From Vibrio rhodolitus (GTDB taxonomy: Bacteria > Pseudomonadota > Gammaproteobacteria > Enterobacterales > Vibrionaceae), in assembly GCF_003350325.1 (NCBI RefSeq), contig NZ_QLYZ01000007.1:105884-169883 (forward strand): a DNA stretch of 64,000 bases, in the 5' to 3' direction. Position numbers and translations under genes: made by a program. The stretch's first letter is position 1, and each line of letters opens with the position of its first letter. This document shows, one piece after another, positions 27,579-36,017 of this stretch. The notes beneath the pieces are model-generated. The model was not told the origin of the DNA. It searched no databases and worked only from the letters and a program-made list of their open reading frames with translations.

Positions 27579-28730
27579 TTAGTGATGAAATAGATTTAGT
27601 GCTAGGTAGAGATGTAATTTGTCATCTAAGTTATTGATATTTAGGGATGTAATCTCTTCTATGCGCTCAAGTCGATAACGTAGTGTATTGCGGTGAATAT
27701 GCAGGATTTGGCAAGTTTGATAAGCATCACAATTCTGAGCAAAATATGCTTTGAGGGTTTTCTCGAGCGTACCTTTGCTGTCGTTTTGCACCAGCAAATC
27801 GAAGGGTTCTCTAAGTTGGTCGGCTTTCCACGACTCTTCGAACAGGCTGCTTAGCAGCACAGGTAGGCGGTGATTTTGGTAGAAAAACACTTCCCCTTGT
27901 TGGTCTGCGACAGCGTTTAAAGTCAGCTTAGCGGTTTGGTACGATTTGCTTAGCCCGTCGCTATCGGCGAAATAATCACCCAGAGCGATGCGGATTTGAA
28001 ACTTGCCTAACTGACGAACACGTTTAAGTAACTTAGTTACGCGTTTGCGCTCATTGTCGACCGACCAACCCGCTTTGGTTAATTCGATAGGTTTGAGCAC
28101 CACCACTTCATTGGTTGAAACGGACAAAATGCCAACGAGGTTGTCACGTTCCGGAAACTCCAATAGATGCACCAACTGCTGTAGGTGTGCCAGCGATAAT
28201 GGTGCATCACTGCCCGTTGGCATGACTTGCACGATCGCAGCGATACGTGGTTTCGCCAAGTCGAGCTCAAGCCTTTCGGCGATCACGCGAATTTGCCCAT
28301 CATCGGTTGATGCGCCTTGGATAAGTTGCATTACCAACTCTTCACGGTGACGTTTATGCCATTCCACTTGCGACATCAACGCCGCTTGCTCGATGATCAA
28401 CTCAGCGGTCATTTTGACTAGCTCACCATATTGATGCACCGCATCGGGCTTGCCGGAAATACCAATCACGCCAATCACTTTATCTTGGAAAATAATTGGT
28501 AAATTGATCCCCGGCTTAACCCCTTTGAGATGCTCAGCGGTTGCTTGGTCAATCGCCACCACGCGCTGTTCGGCAATCGCAAGAATAGAGCCTTCATGGC
28601 GTTGGCGCAGGCGAGTTGGATCGCCAGAGCCGATGATTCGACCAAACTCATCCATCACGTTGACCGAGTAAGGGATAATTTTCATGGTGCGTTCGACAAT
28701 TTGTCGTGCGATGGTTTCGTTGAGCTGCAT
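27579..28730 (-). CDS. cdaR: CdaR/SdaR-type carbohydrate diacid regulator
   Basis: Transcriptional activator of 383 residues (E. coli CdaR 385). The N-terminal sugar-diacid-recognition domain starts IARQIVERTMKIIPYSVNVMD with RIIGSGDP and HEGSIL; a degenerate GGDEF-like middle domain follows, and a C-terminal PucR-type helix-turn-helix (FAQNCDAYQTCQILHIHRNTLRYRLERIEE). E. coli CdaR senses D-glycerate and activates garPLRK, gudPX and garD. Here it heads a same-strand unit with a permease and glycerate kinase, so the same role is likely. The palindrome after its stop is the candidate target. Confidence 0.93.
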   Translation of the reverse strand: MQLNETIARQIVERTMKIIPYSVNVMDEFGRIIGSGDPTRLRQRHEGSILAIAEQRVVAIDQATAEHLKGVKPGINLPIIFQDKVIGVIGISGKPDAVHQYGELVKMTAELIIEQAALMSQVEWHKRHREELVMQLIQGASTDDGQIRVIAERLELDLAKPRIAAIVQVMPTGSDAPLSLAHLQQLVHLLEFPERDNLVGILSVSTNEVVVLKPIELTKAGWSVDNERKRVTKLLKRVRQLGKFQIRIALGDYFADSDGLSKSYQTAKLTLNAVADQQGEVFFYQNHRLPVLLSSLFEESWKADQLREPFDLLVQNDSKGTLEKTLKAYFAQNCDAYQTCQILHIHRNTLRYRLERIEEITSLNINNLDDKLHLYLALNLFHH

Positions 28731-28775
28731 ACGGGATGATGGTTAGAGGCAAAAATGCACCATACCATTGCTGAT

Positions 28776-28787
28776 TTGTCGCGACAA
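28776..28787. promoter_or_regulatory. Palindrome TTGTCGCGACAA between cdaR and yacL
   Basis: A perfect 12-bp palindrome in the 134-bp divergent gap, 46 bases before the cdaR start. It differs from the TTGTGCAATTGCACAA core of the candidate CdaR operator. Function unknown. Confidence 0.35.
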
Positions 28788-28864
28788 TATCCACACGAAT
28801 CCGCTTTGCTCTGCCGTTGGGTTGTGGCTATACTGCCGCGTTTTTATTTTACTGGACTGTGACG

Positions 28865-29236
28865 ATGGAATTTGAATTTATTCGCAATACGCTAATGGGC
28901 GAATACTACGTTAAGTGCAGTATGGGGCACGAGATTGTCGGGCGCTGGCTGCAAGATGAGATAGGCAAAGACTGGCAAAAAATAGAGCAAGTTGAGCAAC
29001 TTATTGAACAAGCACTTACCAATCCGCAAAGTGAACATTTTCTAGAAGGGACGGAAATTAGCTTATCTATCCAAGGTGATGAGGTTATCGTTCAAGAAAA
29101 TGTGCTTACGCACGGCGAAGAGTTGGATGCAGACAGTGAGTTTGATTTTTATGATTGTGAAAGTACCGCCAACTGTGGGGTTGAAGATTTTTCAATCATG
29201 ATTGAGCAGTGGAAAAGCTTCCTGACGACACGCTAG
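28865..29236 (+). CDS. yacL: UPF0231 family protein YacL
   Basis: Small acidic cytoplasmic protein of unknown function, 123 residues from this start. It matches E. coli YacL in the N-terminal MEFEFIRN, SMGHEIVGRW and the C-terminal region FYDCESTANCGVEDFS. I start at the ATG 28865 because homologues begin M-D/E-x-E-F; the frame stays open to 28817 but lacks a start with a ribosome-binding site. In E. coli yacL follows acnB directly; here the glycerate cassette separates them. A hairpin with T-run follows. Confidence 0.9.
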   Translation: MEFEFIRNTLMGEYYVKCSMGHEIVGRWLQDEIGKDWQKIEQVEQLIEQALTNPQSEHFLEGTEISLSIQGDEVIVQENVLTHGEELDADSEFDFYDCESTANCGVEDFSIMIEQWKSFLTTR

Positions 29237-29251
29237 TGCACATTATTGGTG

Positions 29252-29271
29252 AATGCATCAATAGATGCATT
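29252..29271. repeat. Inverted repeat AATGCATC / GATGCATT after yacL
   Basis: Perfect 8-bp inverted repeat with a 4-base AATA loop, just upstream of the yacL terminator-like hairpin. Role unknown; it may be part of the 3' untranslated structure. Confidence 0.5.
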
Positions 29272-29280
29272 GATATCGTG

Positions 29281-29311
29281 AAAAGGCGCACCATCATGGT
29301 GCGCCTTTTTT
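29281..29311 (+). terminator. yacL terminator that also fits an NtrC enhancer site
   Basis: GGCGCACCAT / ATGGTGCGCC (29285-29294 with 29296-29305) with A's before and a T-run after looks like a rho-independent terminator of yacL. The same bases contain GCACC-ATCAT-GGTGC, the NtrC (GlnG) consensus, about 100 bases upstream of the inferred glnK transcription start, the usual distance for a sigma-54 enhancer. Confidence 0.7.
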
Positions 29312-29365
29312 GTGCTTCAAACACTAATTTTTTAATAAAGCATTTAAAATCAACAATTTAAAAAG

Positions 29366-29382
29366 TTGGCACATCCCTTGGA
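29366..29382 (+). promoter_or_regulatory. Sigma-54 promoter of glnK-amtB
   Basis: TTGGCAC-ATCCC-TTGGA matches the -24/-12 sigma-54 consensus (TGGCAC-N5-TTGCA) with one mismatch at the -12 GC. It lies about 40 bases before the glnK start, giving a short leader with an AGAGAGGA ribosome-binding site. glnK-amtB operons are classic NtrC/sigma-54 targets under nitrogen limitation. Confidence 0.8.
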
Positions 29383-29386
29383 TTAG

Positions 29387-29761
<375 letters not shown>

Positions 29762-29784
29762 GACTCAAGGATTGGAGACTCATC

Positions 29785-31014
29785 ATGGAATTATCATTAA
29801 CAGTAAGCGAATTACGCTACGCCCTCGACACCTTTTTCTTTCTAATTTCTGGCGCGCTTGTTATGTGGATGGCAGCAGGCTTTGCCATGCTAGAGGCGGG
29901 GCTAGTTCGCTCTAAAAATACCACTGAAATTTTAACTAAGAACGTCTGTTTGTACGCTATTGCTTGTACCATGTATCTAATTGTTGGTTACAACATTATG
30001 TATGTCGACAATGGTGAAGGCGGCTGGCTACCGTCATTTGGTGCACTGATTGGCACGCAAGGCGAAGGTGCTGATCACTCACTAGAATCTGATTTCTTCT
30101 TCCAAGTCGTGTTTGTTGCAACGGCGATGTCAGTCGTATCTGGTGCTGTTGCTGAGCGTATGAAGCTTTGGTCATTCCTTATCTTCTCAGCAGTACTAAC
30201 CGCATTTATCTACCCGATGGAAGGTTACTGGACATGGGGTGGCGGTTTCTTATCAGAAGCAGGTTTTAGTGACTTTGCTGGCTCAGGTATTGTACACATG
30301 GCGGGTGCAGCCGCTGCTCTAGCAGGTGTCTTGCTACTTGGTGCGCGTAAAGGCAAATATGGTAAGAACGGCGAAATCTACCCAATTCCTGGTTCAAACA
30401 TGCCGCTTGCAACACTAGGTACCTTTATTCTGTGGTTTGGCTGGTTCGGTTTTAACGGCGGTTCACAGCTAATGGTGTCGGATTTTGAGAACGCGACTGC
30501 AGTTGGTCAAATCTTCTTGAACACTAACGCAGCCGCAGCCGCAGGTGCTATTGCTTCTCTATTAGTATGTAAAACAACTTGGGGTAAAGCGGACCTAACC
30601 ATGATTCTAAACGGTGCATTGGCTGGTTTGGTAGCGATTACCGCAGACCCACTATCGCCTTCACCTGTTTATGCGTTGTCTATTGGTGCAGTATCTGGTG
30701 CGCTAGTGGTGTTTAGTATCGTCGCGCTAGATAAGCTTAAAATTGATGATCCAGTTGGTGCTATCTCAGTACACGGTGTGTGTGGTTTCTTTGGTCTAAT
30801 GGTAGTGCCACTGAGCAACGGTGATGCAACCTTTGGTGCTCAGCTACTTGGCGCGGCAGTGATTTTTGCTTGGGTATTTGGTGCTAGCCTAGTGGTGTGG
30901 GGCGTACTAAAAGCAACCATCGGTATCCGAGTTTCAGAAGATGAAGAATTGGAAGGCATGGACATGCACGACTGTGGTGTTGGTGCTTACCCAGAGTTTG
31001 TTTCAGTGAAATAA
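29785..31014 (+). CDS. amtB: Ammonium transporter
   Basis: Inner-membrane Amt/MEP/Rh channel for ammonium, 409 residues with about 11 transmembrane segments. Motifs: ALVMWMAAGFAMLEAGLVR in helix 1, the family stretch SGIVHMAGAAAALAG with the first twin His, and DPVGAISVHGVCGFFG with the second. The C-terminal tail (ISEDEELEGMDMHDCG-like segment) is the GlnK contact. It lacks the cleaved signal peptide of E. coli AmtB. Cotranscribed with glnK. Confidence 0.96.
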   Translation: MELSLTVSELRYALDTFFFLISGALVMWMAAGFAMLEAGLVRSKNTTEILTKNVCLYAIACTMYLIVGYNIMYVDNGEGGWLPSFGALIGTQGEGADHSLESDFFFQVVFVATAMSVVSGAVAERMKLWSFLIFSAVLTAFIYPMEGYWTWGGGFLSEAGFSDFAGSGIVHMAGAAAALAGVLLLGARKGKYGKNGEIYPIPGSNMPLATLGTFILWFGWFGFNGGSQLMVSDFENATAVGQIFLNTNAAAAAGAIASLLVCKTTWGKADLTMILNGALAGLVAITADPLSPSPVYALSIGAVSGALVVFSIVALDKLKIDDPVGAISVHGVCGFFGLMVVPLSNGDATFGAQLLGAAVIFAWVFGASLVVWGVLKATIGIRVSEDEELEGMDMHDCGVGAYPEFVSVK

Positions 31015-31035
31015 AACGTTACAAATAGATTACTG

Positions 31036-31074
31036 AAAAAGCCCGCTTTGGTTAATGCCTTAGTGGGTTTTTTG
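31036..31074 (+). terminator. Probable terminator of glnK-amtB
   Basis: AAAAAGCCCGCT pairs with AGTGGGTTTTTT with two G-T wobbles, followed by T-rich sequence. It lies just before the fbpA promoter. Confidence 0.65.
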
Positions 31075-31084
31075 TTTTTAGCGA

Positions 31085-31112
31085 TTGAAATCCAAACAAA
31101 CATGAATATAAT
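31085..31112 (+). promoter_or_regulatory. Sigma-70 promoter of the fbp operon
   Basis: TTGAAA (31085-31090), 16-bp spacer, TATAAT (31107-31112). The inferred start near 31119 falls inside the Fur box. Confidence 0.7.
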
Positions 31113-31114
31113 AA

Positions 31115-31139
31115 CGCAACTGATAAACATTATCATTAC
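31115..31139. promoter_or_regulatory. Fur box over the fbp transcription start
   Basis: GCAACTGATAAACATTATC (31115-31133) matches the 19-bp Fur consensus at 15 positions, and the overlapping TGATAAACATTATCATTA extends it. Its place just after the -10 element fits iron-dependent repression. Confidence 0.75.
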
Positions 31140-31161
31140 ATATAAGCGAAGGATTTCGACA

Positions 31162-32175
31162 ATGAAAAAGCTGTTAACTCTTTCTGCACTAGCTTGTGCA
31201 ACTCTAGCCCCAACAGCAATGGCTGCTGAAGAAGTGAACGTATACTCTTACCGTCAACCTTTCTTAGTTGAGCCTATGTTCAACGAGTTCACAAAAGAAA
31301 CCGGCATCAAAGTAAACGTAAAGTTTGCTAAAAAAGGTCTAGCAGAAAAACTTCAGCAAGAAGGTGAATACAGCCCAGCAGACGTGATCCTAACTGTTGA
31401 TATCAGCCGTCTTTCTGATCTAACAGAGAAAGGTTTGGTTCAACCAGTTAACAGCGACATTCTAGAAAAGAATATCCCAGCGCAATACCAAGATACTGAT
31501 AACGAGTGGTTTGCTCTAACAACTCGTACGCGTAGCGTTTACTCATCACGTGACCGCGTGGGTAAGCTAGGTGATGATTTCACTTACGCAGACTTAGCTA
31601 AACCTGAGTTCAAAGGCAAAATCTGTACTCGTAGTGGTAAGCACCCATACAACGTTTCTCTAGTGTCAGCGATGATTGCTGAAAACGGTGAAGCGGCGAC
31701 TAAAGAGTGGCTAGAAGGCGTAAAAGCTAACCTAGCACGTAAGCCACAAGGTAACGACCGCGCGCAAGTTAAAGCGATTAAAGAAGGTCTTTGTGACGTT
31801 TCTCTAGGTAACAGCTACTACCTAGGCAAAATGGTTAACGACAAAGAGCAAAAAGCTTGGGCTGATGCGGTTTACATCAACTTCCCTAACCAGAACACCA
31901 CAGGTACGCACGTAAATATCTCTGGTATGGCTATGGCTAAGTACTCGCCAAACAAAGAAAACGCAGTGAAACTGATGGAGTTCCTTGCAGGTGATACAGC
32001 GCAAAGCATGTACGCTGAAGTGAACTACGAATACCCTGTAAAAGCAGACGTGAAGCCATCAGAGCTAGTTGCTTCATGGGGTGAGTTTAAAGCAGACAAG
32101 ATTTCTCTAGATAAGATCGCTGACCAACACGACGCAGCAATCAAGCTACTAGATGAAGTGAAGTTTGACCTTTAA
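31162..32175 (+). CDS. fbpA: Ferric-iron ABC transporter substrate-binding protein
   Basis: Periplasmic Fe(III)-binding protein (FbpA/AfuA/IdiA type), 337 residues. A signal peptide (KKLLTLSALACATLAPTAMA, cleavage after AMA) precedes the mature start EEVNVYSYRQPFL. The paired tyrosines in LGNSYYLGK and the conserved VNYEYPV segment resemble the iron ligands of the family. I start at ATG 31162, preceded by AAGGA; the frame stays open upstream but without signal-peptide sense. Fur-regulated promoter directly upstream; fbpB and fbpC follow. Confidence 0.94.
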   Translation: MKKLLTLSALACATLAPTAMAAEEVNVYSYRQPFLVEPMFNEFTKETGIKVNVKFAKKGLAEKLQQEGEYSPADVILTVDISRLSDLTEKGLVQPVNSDILEKNIPAQYQDTDNEWFALTTRTRSVYSSRDRVGKLGDDFTYADLAKPEFKGKICTRSGKHPYNVSLVSAMIAENGEAATKEWLEGVKANLARKPQGNDRAQVKAIKEGLCDVSLGNSYYLGKMVNDKEQKAWADAVYINFPNQNTTGTHVNISGMAMAKYSPNKENAVKLMEFLAGDTAQSMYAEVNYEYPVKADVKPSELVASWGEFKADKISLDKIADQHDAAIKLLDEVKFDL

Positions 32176-32271
32176 TCATCGTTAAGGGTATAAAATAACC
32201 CATAATTTAAATATGGAATATGAGATGTGAAGTATGACTTTGCATCTCTTTCCGCCTGAAATGATTAGGCG

Positions 32272-33897
32272 ATGAAAGAAAAAAACTCTATTTGGAAAGC
32301 CAGTAGTGGGTCTTTAGCCCTGCTACTGGTTTTGCCTATTTTTGCGATATTTTTTACAGCTATCGGTGAAACCGATCAGCTGTTTTCTCATTTAATGTCA
32401 ACCGTTCTGCCGACTTACACCTTTAATACGGTGGCGCTTGCGGCGGGCGTTATGTTGCTGTCTCTAGTCTTTGGCATCCCTTCAGCTTGGCTGATGGCGA
32501 TGTGTCGTTTGCCAAGTGAGCGTATTTTGCAATGGGCGCTGGTCTTGCCGCTCGCCATGCCTGCTTATATTGTCGGTTATATCTTTACAGATTGGTTTGA
32601 CTTCGCCGGTCCAATCCAGATTGCTTTACGCGATTTAATGGGGTGGCAAGCGGGTGATTATTGGTTCCCAGATATTCGTACCTTAGGCGGCGCGATCGTT
32701 GTTTTGGCACTGGTGCTTTACCCTTACGTGTATCTGTTATGCCGCGCTGCCTTTATGGAGCAAAACGTCTCTCTGCTGCAATCCGCTCGCTTACTAAAAT
32801 GCTCACCATGGGAGAGTTTTTACCGAATTTCTTTGCCGTTAGTGCGCCCTGCGATTGCGGTCGGTTTGTCGTTAGTGGCGATGGAAACCATCGGTGATTT
32901 TGGCACAGTGAGCTATTTTGCGGTTAATACCTTAACCACCGCGGTCTACGATACTTGGCTGGGTTATTCCAGCTTAACGGCTGCCGCCAAAATCTCGGCG
33001 ATTATGCTGGTGTTTGTGATTTTGCTACTCTCGACCGAGCGTTATAGTCGCCGTAAGCAAAAGCTATTTCAAAACCAGTTCAGCAGCCGTGAAGACTTTC
33101 GTTACCAACTGAGCGGTTGGAAAAAATGGTTGGCACTCACTTGGTGCTGGGGCTTGGTGTCGATTGCCTTTATTTTCCCACTAGGACAACTGCTTATCTA
33201 CGCCTATAAGTATTTCGCGCAGAGTTGGACTGCTGAGTTCCAGCAATACGCTATCAATAGCTTGTATGTTTCACTGAGTGCTGCCGTGATTGCGGTATTG
33301 ATTGCCTTGGTGGTCAACTTTTACCAGCGCTTGTCAGCCAAGCGCAGCGCGGTTGCCTTTATGCGTTTTTCATCGCTTGGCTATGCTGTGCCGGGCACCG
33401 TTTTAGCCATAGGTGTGATGGTACCTGTGCTGTTTATGGATCATTTGGTCAATGATATTGCCAAAGCAATGGAGTGGGGACGTCCAGGGCTGATTTTCTC
33501 AGGTTCGATGTTTGCGATTATTTTTGCTCTGGTGGTGCGCTTTTCTGCGGTAGCGATTGGCAGTATTGAAAGTAGCCTGAGTAAAGTGTCGCCGTCGCTG
33601 GATATGGCGTCGCGCACTATGGGCTGCAATGCCAATCAAATGTTGCGTCGCGTTCATTTGCCTTTGATTCGCCGTGGCGCGTTGATCGCAGGACTTTTGG
33701 TCTTTATTGAGTCGATGAAGGAGCTCAATGCTTCTTTGTTGCTGCGTCCATTTAACTTTGAGACACTGGCAACTTACGTTTATAACTTTGCTTCTGATGA
33801 GCACCTTGAGCTGGCTGCAATGCCTGCTGTGTTACTGGTCCTAGTTGGGTTAGTGCCTTTGGTGTTGGTCAACCGTTCTTTAGAGCAGGTACATTGA
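32272..33897 (+). CDS. fbpB: Ferric-iron ABC transporter permease (fused dimer)
   Basis: Inner-membrane permease of 541 residues made of two homologous halves, each about six transmembrane segments with a permease loop (first half around SARLLKCSPWESFYRISLPLVRPA, second around ASRTMGCNANQMLRRVHLPLIRRG). This fused layout is typical of FbpB/AfuB. A 96-bp gap separates it from fbpA, and it ends overlapping the start of fbpC. Confidence 0.94.
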   Translation: MKEKNSIWKASSGSLALLLVLPIFAIFFTAIGETDQLFSHLMSTVLPTYTFNTVALAAGVMLLSLVFGIPSAWLMAMCRLPSERILQWALVLPLAMPAYIVGYIFTDWFDFAGPIQIALRDLMGWQAGDYWFPDIRTLGGAIVVLALVLYPYVYLLCRAAFMEQNVSLLQSARLLKCSPWESFYRISLPLVRPAIAVGLSLVAMETIGDFGTVSYFAVNTLTTAVYDTWLGYSSLTAAAKISAIMLVFVILLLSTERYSRRKQKLFQNQFSSREDFRYQLSGWKKWLALTWCWGLVSIAFIFPLGQLLIYAYKYFAQSWTAEFQQYAINSLYVSLSAAVIAVLIALVVNFYQRLSAKRSAVAFMRFSSLGYAVPGTVLAIGVMVPVLFMDHLVNDIAKAMEWGRPGLIFSGSMFAIIFALVVRFSAVAIGSIESSLSKVSPSLDMASRTMGCNANQMLRRVHLPLIRRGALIAGLLVFIESMKELNASLLLRPFNFETLATYVYNFASDEHLELAAMPAVLLVLVGLVPLVLVNRSLEQVH

Positions 33898-34928
33898 TGA
33901 GCTGTGCACTTTCTATAAATAATCTTACCTGTAAATACGATGAGCAGACGACCATCTTGAAAGAGTTGTCGTTGCAAGTTGAGCAAGGTGAAATCGTCTG
34001 CCTATTAGGCGCAAGTGGCTGTGGTAAAACGACGCTACTTAAAGCCATTGCCGGTCTTCTGCCGCTTAGCTCTGGCTCAATGACGTTAAATTGCATGACC
34101 ATCGATGATGGCGAAAATTGGTTGCCGCCAGAGCAGCGCAATATCGGTATGATCTTTCAAGACTACGCTTTATTCCCTCATTTGACTGTCGAGCAAAATG
34201 TGGCGTTTGGATTGTGCGAATTGAGTGCAGCGGAGCAGAAAAGCAAAGTAAAAGAGATGCTGGAGTTGGTGCACTTAGAGCAATTTGGTGAGCGTTACCC
34301 TCACCAATTATCAGGTGGTCAGCAGCAGCGCGTCGCGATTGCTCGCTCGTTGGCTTACAAGCCAGATTTGCTTTTGCTCGATGAGCCGTTTTCAAACATT
34401 GATACTCAGGTTCGTCATGAGCTGATTGGTGAAATTCGTAAGATCTTTAAGCAACAAGGCGTGACAGCGATTTTTGTTACTCACAGCCGTGAGGAGGCGT
34501 TTGCCTTTGCCGATAAAATGGCTGTGATGAACCATGGTGTGATTGAGCAATACGGTACGGCCAGTGAGCTCTACTATCAGCCATCAAGTAAGTTTGTTGC
34601 TGACTTCTTAGGGGGCGGTAGCTACTTAACCGCGACACGTATTTCTGATTTTGAGTTTGATACTGAACTGGGCATCATTGAAGCGGTTGCTCAGCAACCG
34701 ATCGATATTAATGGCGGCTGTGAATTACTCCTAAGACCTCAACATGTGCAGATCAGTGCGGCACAAGAGAGTGGCGTTACCGTGACTGAGCAGCAGTTTA
34801 TGGGCGATCATTGTCGCTACGTGATTAATGCTAATGGACACAAACTGTTTGCCAGCTCGTCTGAGGCGCTGGAGATTGGTCAGATGGTTTCAGTTAAAGT
34901 TGAAACTCAAGGCGTACTGGCGTTTTAA
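33897..34928 (+). CDS. fbpC: Ferric-iron ABC transporter ATP-binding protein
   Basis: ATPase of the FbpABC importer, 343 residues. Walker A GASGCGKTT (38-46), signature LSGGQQQRVAIARSL, Walker B LLLLDEPFSNID and switch His in VTHSREEA; a C-terminal TOBE-like domain (about 270-343) follows. ATG at 33897 overlaps the fbpB stop (TGATG); a TTG three bases earlier is in frame but not needed. Confidence 0.94.
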   Translation: MSCALSINNLTCKYDEQTTILKELSLQVEQGEIVCLLGASGCGKTTLLKAIAGLLPLSSGSMTLNCMTIDDGENWLPPEQRNIGMIFQDYALFPHLTVEQNVAFGLCELSAAEQKSKVKEMLELVHLEQFGERYPHQLSGGQQQRVAIARSLAYKPDLLLLDEPFSNIDTQVRHELIGEIRKIFKQQGVTAIFVTHSREEAFAFADKMAVMNHGVIEQYGTASELYYQPSSKFVADFLGGGSYLTATRISDFEFDTELGIIEAVAQQPIDINGGCELLLRPQHVQISAAQESGVTVTEQQFMGDHCRYVINANGHKLFASSSEALEIGQMVSVKVETQGVLAF

Positions 34929-34934
34929 ACCGGC

Positions 34935-35228
34935 TTAAGCTCTTTCAGTCAAATTGAGTGAGATGCGCTGCCCACCATTGAGATAGGTGGTGCAGGCGAC
35001 GCGCAGCAGCGAGGTGAAGTTACCCACTTCCCCTCGCTTTTCTATCACTTCGTTATAAATCCGCGTTAAAAACTCTGCCACACTAATTTCCGCTTCGGCA
35101 GCAATATCTTCGATGATCTTCCAAAACACTGCTTCTAAGCGAATGCTGGTCACGACCCCATCTATGCGTACTGATTTGGACTTTAGTTCAAACAGTTCCA
35201 CTTCCGCACCGGAATAAATCTCACACAT
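34935..35228 (-). CDS. Ribbon-helix-helix domain protein
   Basis: Small protein of 97 residues, resembling the RHH_4 family. The segment KSVRIDGVVTSIRLEAVFWKII looks like a beta strand followed by helix A, and EISVAEFLTRIYNEVIEKRG like helix B, with RVACTTYLNGG after. Such domains bind DNA as dimers, but these stand-alone members have no assigned function. It is convergent with fbpC, ending 6 bases from its stop, and may use no terminator of its own. Confidence 0.75.
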   Translation of the reverse strand: MCEIYSGAEVELFELKSKSVRIDGVVTSIRLEAVFWKIIEDIAAEAEISVAEFLTRIYNEVIEKRGEVGNFTSLLRVACTTYLNGGQRISLNLTERA

Positions 35229-35307
35229 GGCATCGCTCCAACTGGTTTCTCAACAAGTTTTTAGCTTAATGGATTCTACTCAAAGTGCATTACGCCTTTG
35301 GTCTAGT

Positions 35308-35868
35308 TTAAGTGAGTTTTTGATTGAATTGTGCCAGCCATGCAGGGTGTGCCGGCCAGGCAGGAGCGGTAACAAACTGACCTGAGGTGATAGCTTGATC
35401 CATTGCTAGATCTACATAAGTTGCGCCCGCTAGAGTTACTTCAGGTGCACACGCTGGGTAGGCGGAGATATCTTCACCTTCAACGATCTTGGCTGCTGTG
35501 AGCAACTGTGCGCCATGGCAAATCGCTGCGATCGGTTTACCTGCTTGATAGAACTCTTGCAGCAAAGTTATTACTTGTGGGTTAAGGCGCAGATACTCAG
35601 GTGCACGACCTCCTGGCAACAGAAGAGCGTCAAATTGCTCGGAAGCAACCGCTGAAAAGCTCTCATTGAGGGTAAAGTTGTGACCGACTTTTTCAGTGTA
35701 GGTTTGATCGCCTTCAAAGTCATGAATAGCGGTTTTGATCTGCTCGCCTTTTTGTTTATCTGGGCATACCACACTCACTTGATGGTCAAGCATGGATAAT
35801 GCTTGAAATGGCACCATTAATTCATAATCTTCAACAAAATCTCCGGCGATGATCAGCACTTTTGCCAT
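35308..35868 (-). CDS. DJ-1/PfpI family protein
   Basis: Cytoplasmic class I glutamine-amidotransferase-like protein of 186 residues. The nucleophile Cys is in AAICHGAQLL (near residue 118), the N-terminal strand KVLIIAGDFVEDYELMVP and LLLPGGRAPEYLR are family marks. Relatives include proteases, chaperones and glyoxalases/deglycases; the exact activity cannot be read here. Start has AGGAGA upstream (minus strand). Stand-alone gene. Confidence 0.85.
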   Translation of the reverse strand: MAKVLIIAGDFVEDYELMVPFQALSMLDHQVSVVCPDKQKGEQIKTAIHDFEGDQTYTEKVGHNFTLNESFSAVASEQFDALLLPGGRAPEYLRLNPQVITLLQEFYQAGKPIAAICHGAQLLTAAKIVEGEDISAYPACAPEVTLAGATYVDLAMDQAITSGQFVTAPAWPAHPAWLAQFNQKLT

Positions 35869-35958
35869 GGTCTTTCTCCTCTTGTTATTGGAGAAGTTAA
35901 TTTAACAACTTGTTTACATGAGTTGGTAATAAGGGATTACTACATGGCGAATGGGCAC

Positions 35959-35983
35959 AAAAAAGCCCAGCCAATAGCTGGGC
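35959..35983 (-). terminator. Terminator at the end of the chitin-oligosaccharide operon
   Basis: GCCCAGC / GCTGGGC (35965-35971 with 35977-35983), loop CAATA. On the minus strand it ends in six T residues, 35 bases after the phosphomutase stop. Confidence 0.9.
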
Positions 35984-36017
35984 AAATACTCTTCACCTAT
36001 AGGGTGCTTGGTAAAGT

